In this document: in pieces, positions 63,561 through 64,000 of the stretch
Layout of the letters: each line of letters starts with the position of its first letter
Position numbering within the stretch: position 1 is the stretch's first letter
NCBI RefSeq assembly: GCF_000208745.1
Contig: NC_030853.1
Coordinates: forward strand, 3,207,171-3,271,170
DNA: 64,000 bases
DNA from: Theobroma cacao
Lineage: Eukaryota; Streptophyta; Magnoliopsida; Malvales; Malvaceae
Direction: 5' to 3'
Notes under the pieces: model-generated
The model's database searches: none
Seen by the model: only the letters and a program-made list of their open reading frames with translations
What the model was told of the DNA's origin: nothing
Made by a program: the position numbers and the translations under genes

Positions 63561-63971
63561 TTACTTAATATATGGAAGCATCTCTTCACAATTCATTAAA
63601 ACATATAGCTCAGCAGCATAAAACTCATCCTCATCTAAAAATTGAGATTTATCTAATGGACCAAAAGCTCGCCCAAGATGAGTGAAAATTGAAAGACGAC
63701 CAAGAGAGTCCACGTCTCCCCCATCATCATTACGTGGCACTCGATTTAATCTTGTTCGCGTAATAGGTTCAAAATACCATGAGCAAAACAAGGAGATTTT
63801 CTCGATAATATAAACCTCACATATAGATCCTTCAACAAAGGCTCGATTTTTTACTTTCTTCTTCAAATGTTGCAAAAACCTAAAAATCACAATATTCATC
63901 AAACTTAAAAAGTACCTTAAACTCTTGTAATAAACTATTTGAAAACAAATAACAATTATAGTACCTCTCAA
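63561..63971 (-). pseudogene. CACTA transposase: DUF4218 domain
   Basis: Reads KNRAFVEGSICEVYIIEKIS and FTHLGRAFGPLDKSQFLDED, then YVLMNCEEMLPYIK, which are DUF4218 hallmarks preceding DUF4216 in CACTA Tnp2 proteins. The frame is open up to near the window edge; the catalytic domain should follow to the right. Confidence 0.7.
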
Positions 63972-64000
63972 ATGGATACATCCATTGATACTAGACGAGT

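Larger units (their letters stand above)
59665..64000 (-). mobile_element. CACTA (En/Spm) transposon, partial
   Basis: Starts with CACTACTAAAAAACAGC, the CACTA-superfamily terminus, directly after CAT (59,662-59,664), which would be the 3-bp target duplication. Just inside are many subterminal repeats. Genes read on the minus strand, toward this end: DUF4218, DUF4216, an acidic region and a transposase_24-like part. The catalytic Tnp2 (transposase_21) domain and the other terminus lie right of the window. Confidence 0.88.

Overview
This is nuclear DNA of a flowering plant, most likely a core eudicot. The evidence is compact multi-exon genes with GT-AG introns and AT-rich spacers, a chalcone synthase with the family's conserved intron in a Cys codon, an RPK2-type receptor kinase, a plant UPF0496 protein, a bifunctional plastid histidine enzyme, and plant-type LINE, hAT and CACTA elements. 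I could not fix the species. DUF3754 and UPF0496 genes also lie close together in Arabidopsis (At3g19340 and At3g19330, from memory), so the left part may be conserved synteny.

Left gene block (1-22.7 kb): the 3' part of a DUF3754 membrane-protein gene (+); a single-exon LRR receptor kinase (-); a doubtful small two-exon gene (-); a six-exon UTP23 gene for ribosome biogenesis (-) with one apparent GC-AG intron; a single-exon UPF0496 gene (-); and a seven-exon gene for a short membrane-anchored kinase with atypical catalytic motifs (-), one of whose introns holds a tandem repeat. For four split genes (UTP23, the kinase, HISN2 and the carrier) exon lengths, phases and protein length all agree exactly.

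Transposon block (26.6-36.1 kb): an old LINE relic, internally deleted, is split by two later insertions. One is a complete 3,931-bp hAT element with terminal inverted repeats and an 8-bp target duplication. Its 673-codon transposase frame has no frameshift and seven nonsense codons. The other is an unclassified insertion of about 1.5 kb with TG...CA ends.

Right gene block (38.7-55.9 kb): chalcone synthase (-) with a G-box/MYB-site promoter; a small secreted Cys-rich, Pro-tailed protein (+); HISN2 (-); a Ca2+-regulated mitochondrial ATP-Mg/Pi carrier (+); a 3'-end LINE remnant (-); a degenerate 30-bp repeat field; and ribosomal protein eS27 (+), whose first coding exon encodes only Met.

Right edge (56.8-64 kb): a MITE-like repeat related to one at 37.5 kb, then a LINE 5' half (ORF1 plus endonuclease) cut by a CACTA (En/Spm) element that begins at 59,665 and runs off the window. 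The genes are independent housekeeping, signalling and metabolic loci, not a cluster. I found no convincing new multi-gene system. The most informative structures are the nested transposons, the unusual kinase, the small secreted protein and the GC-AG intron.
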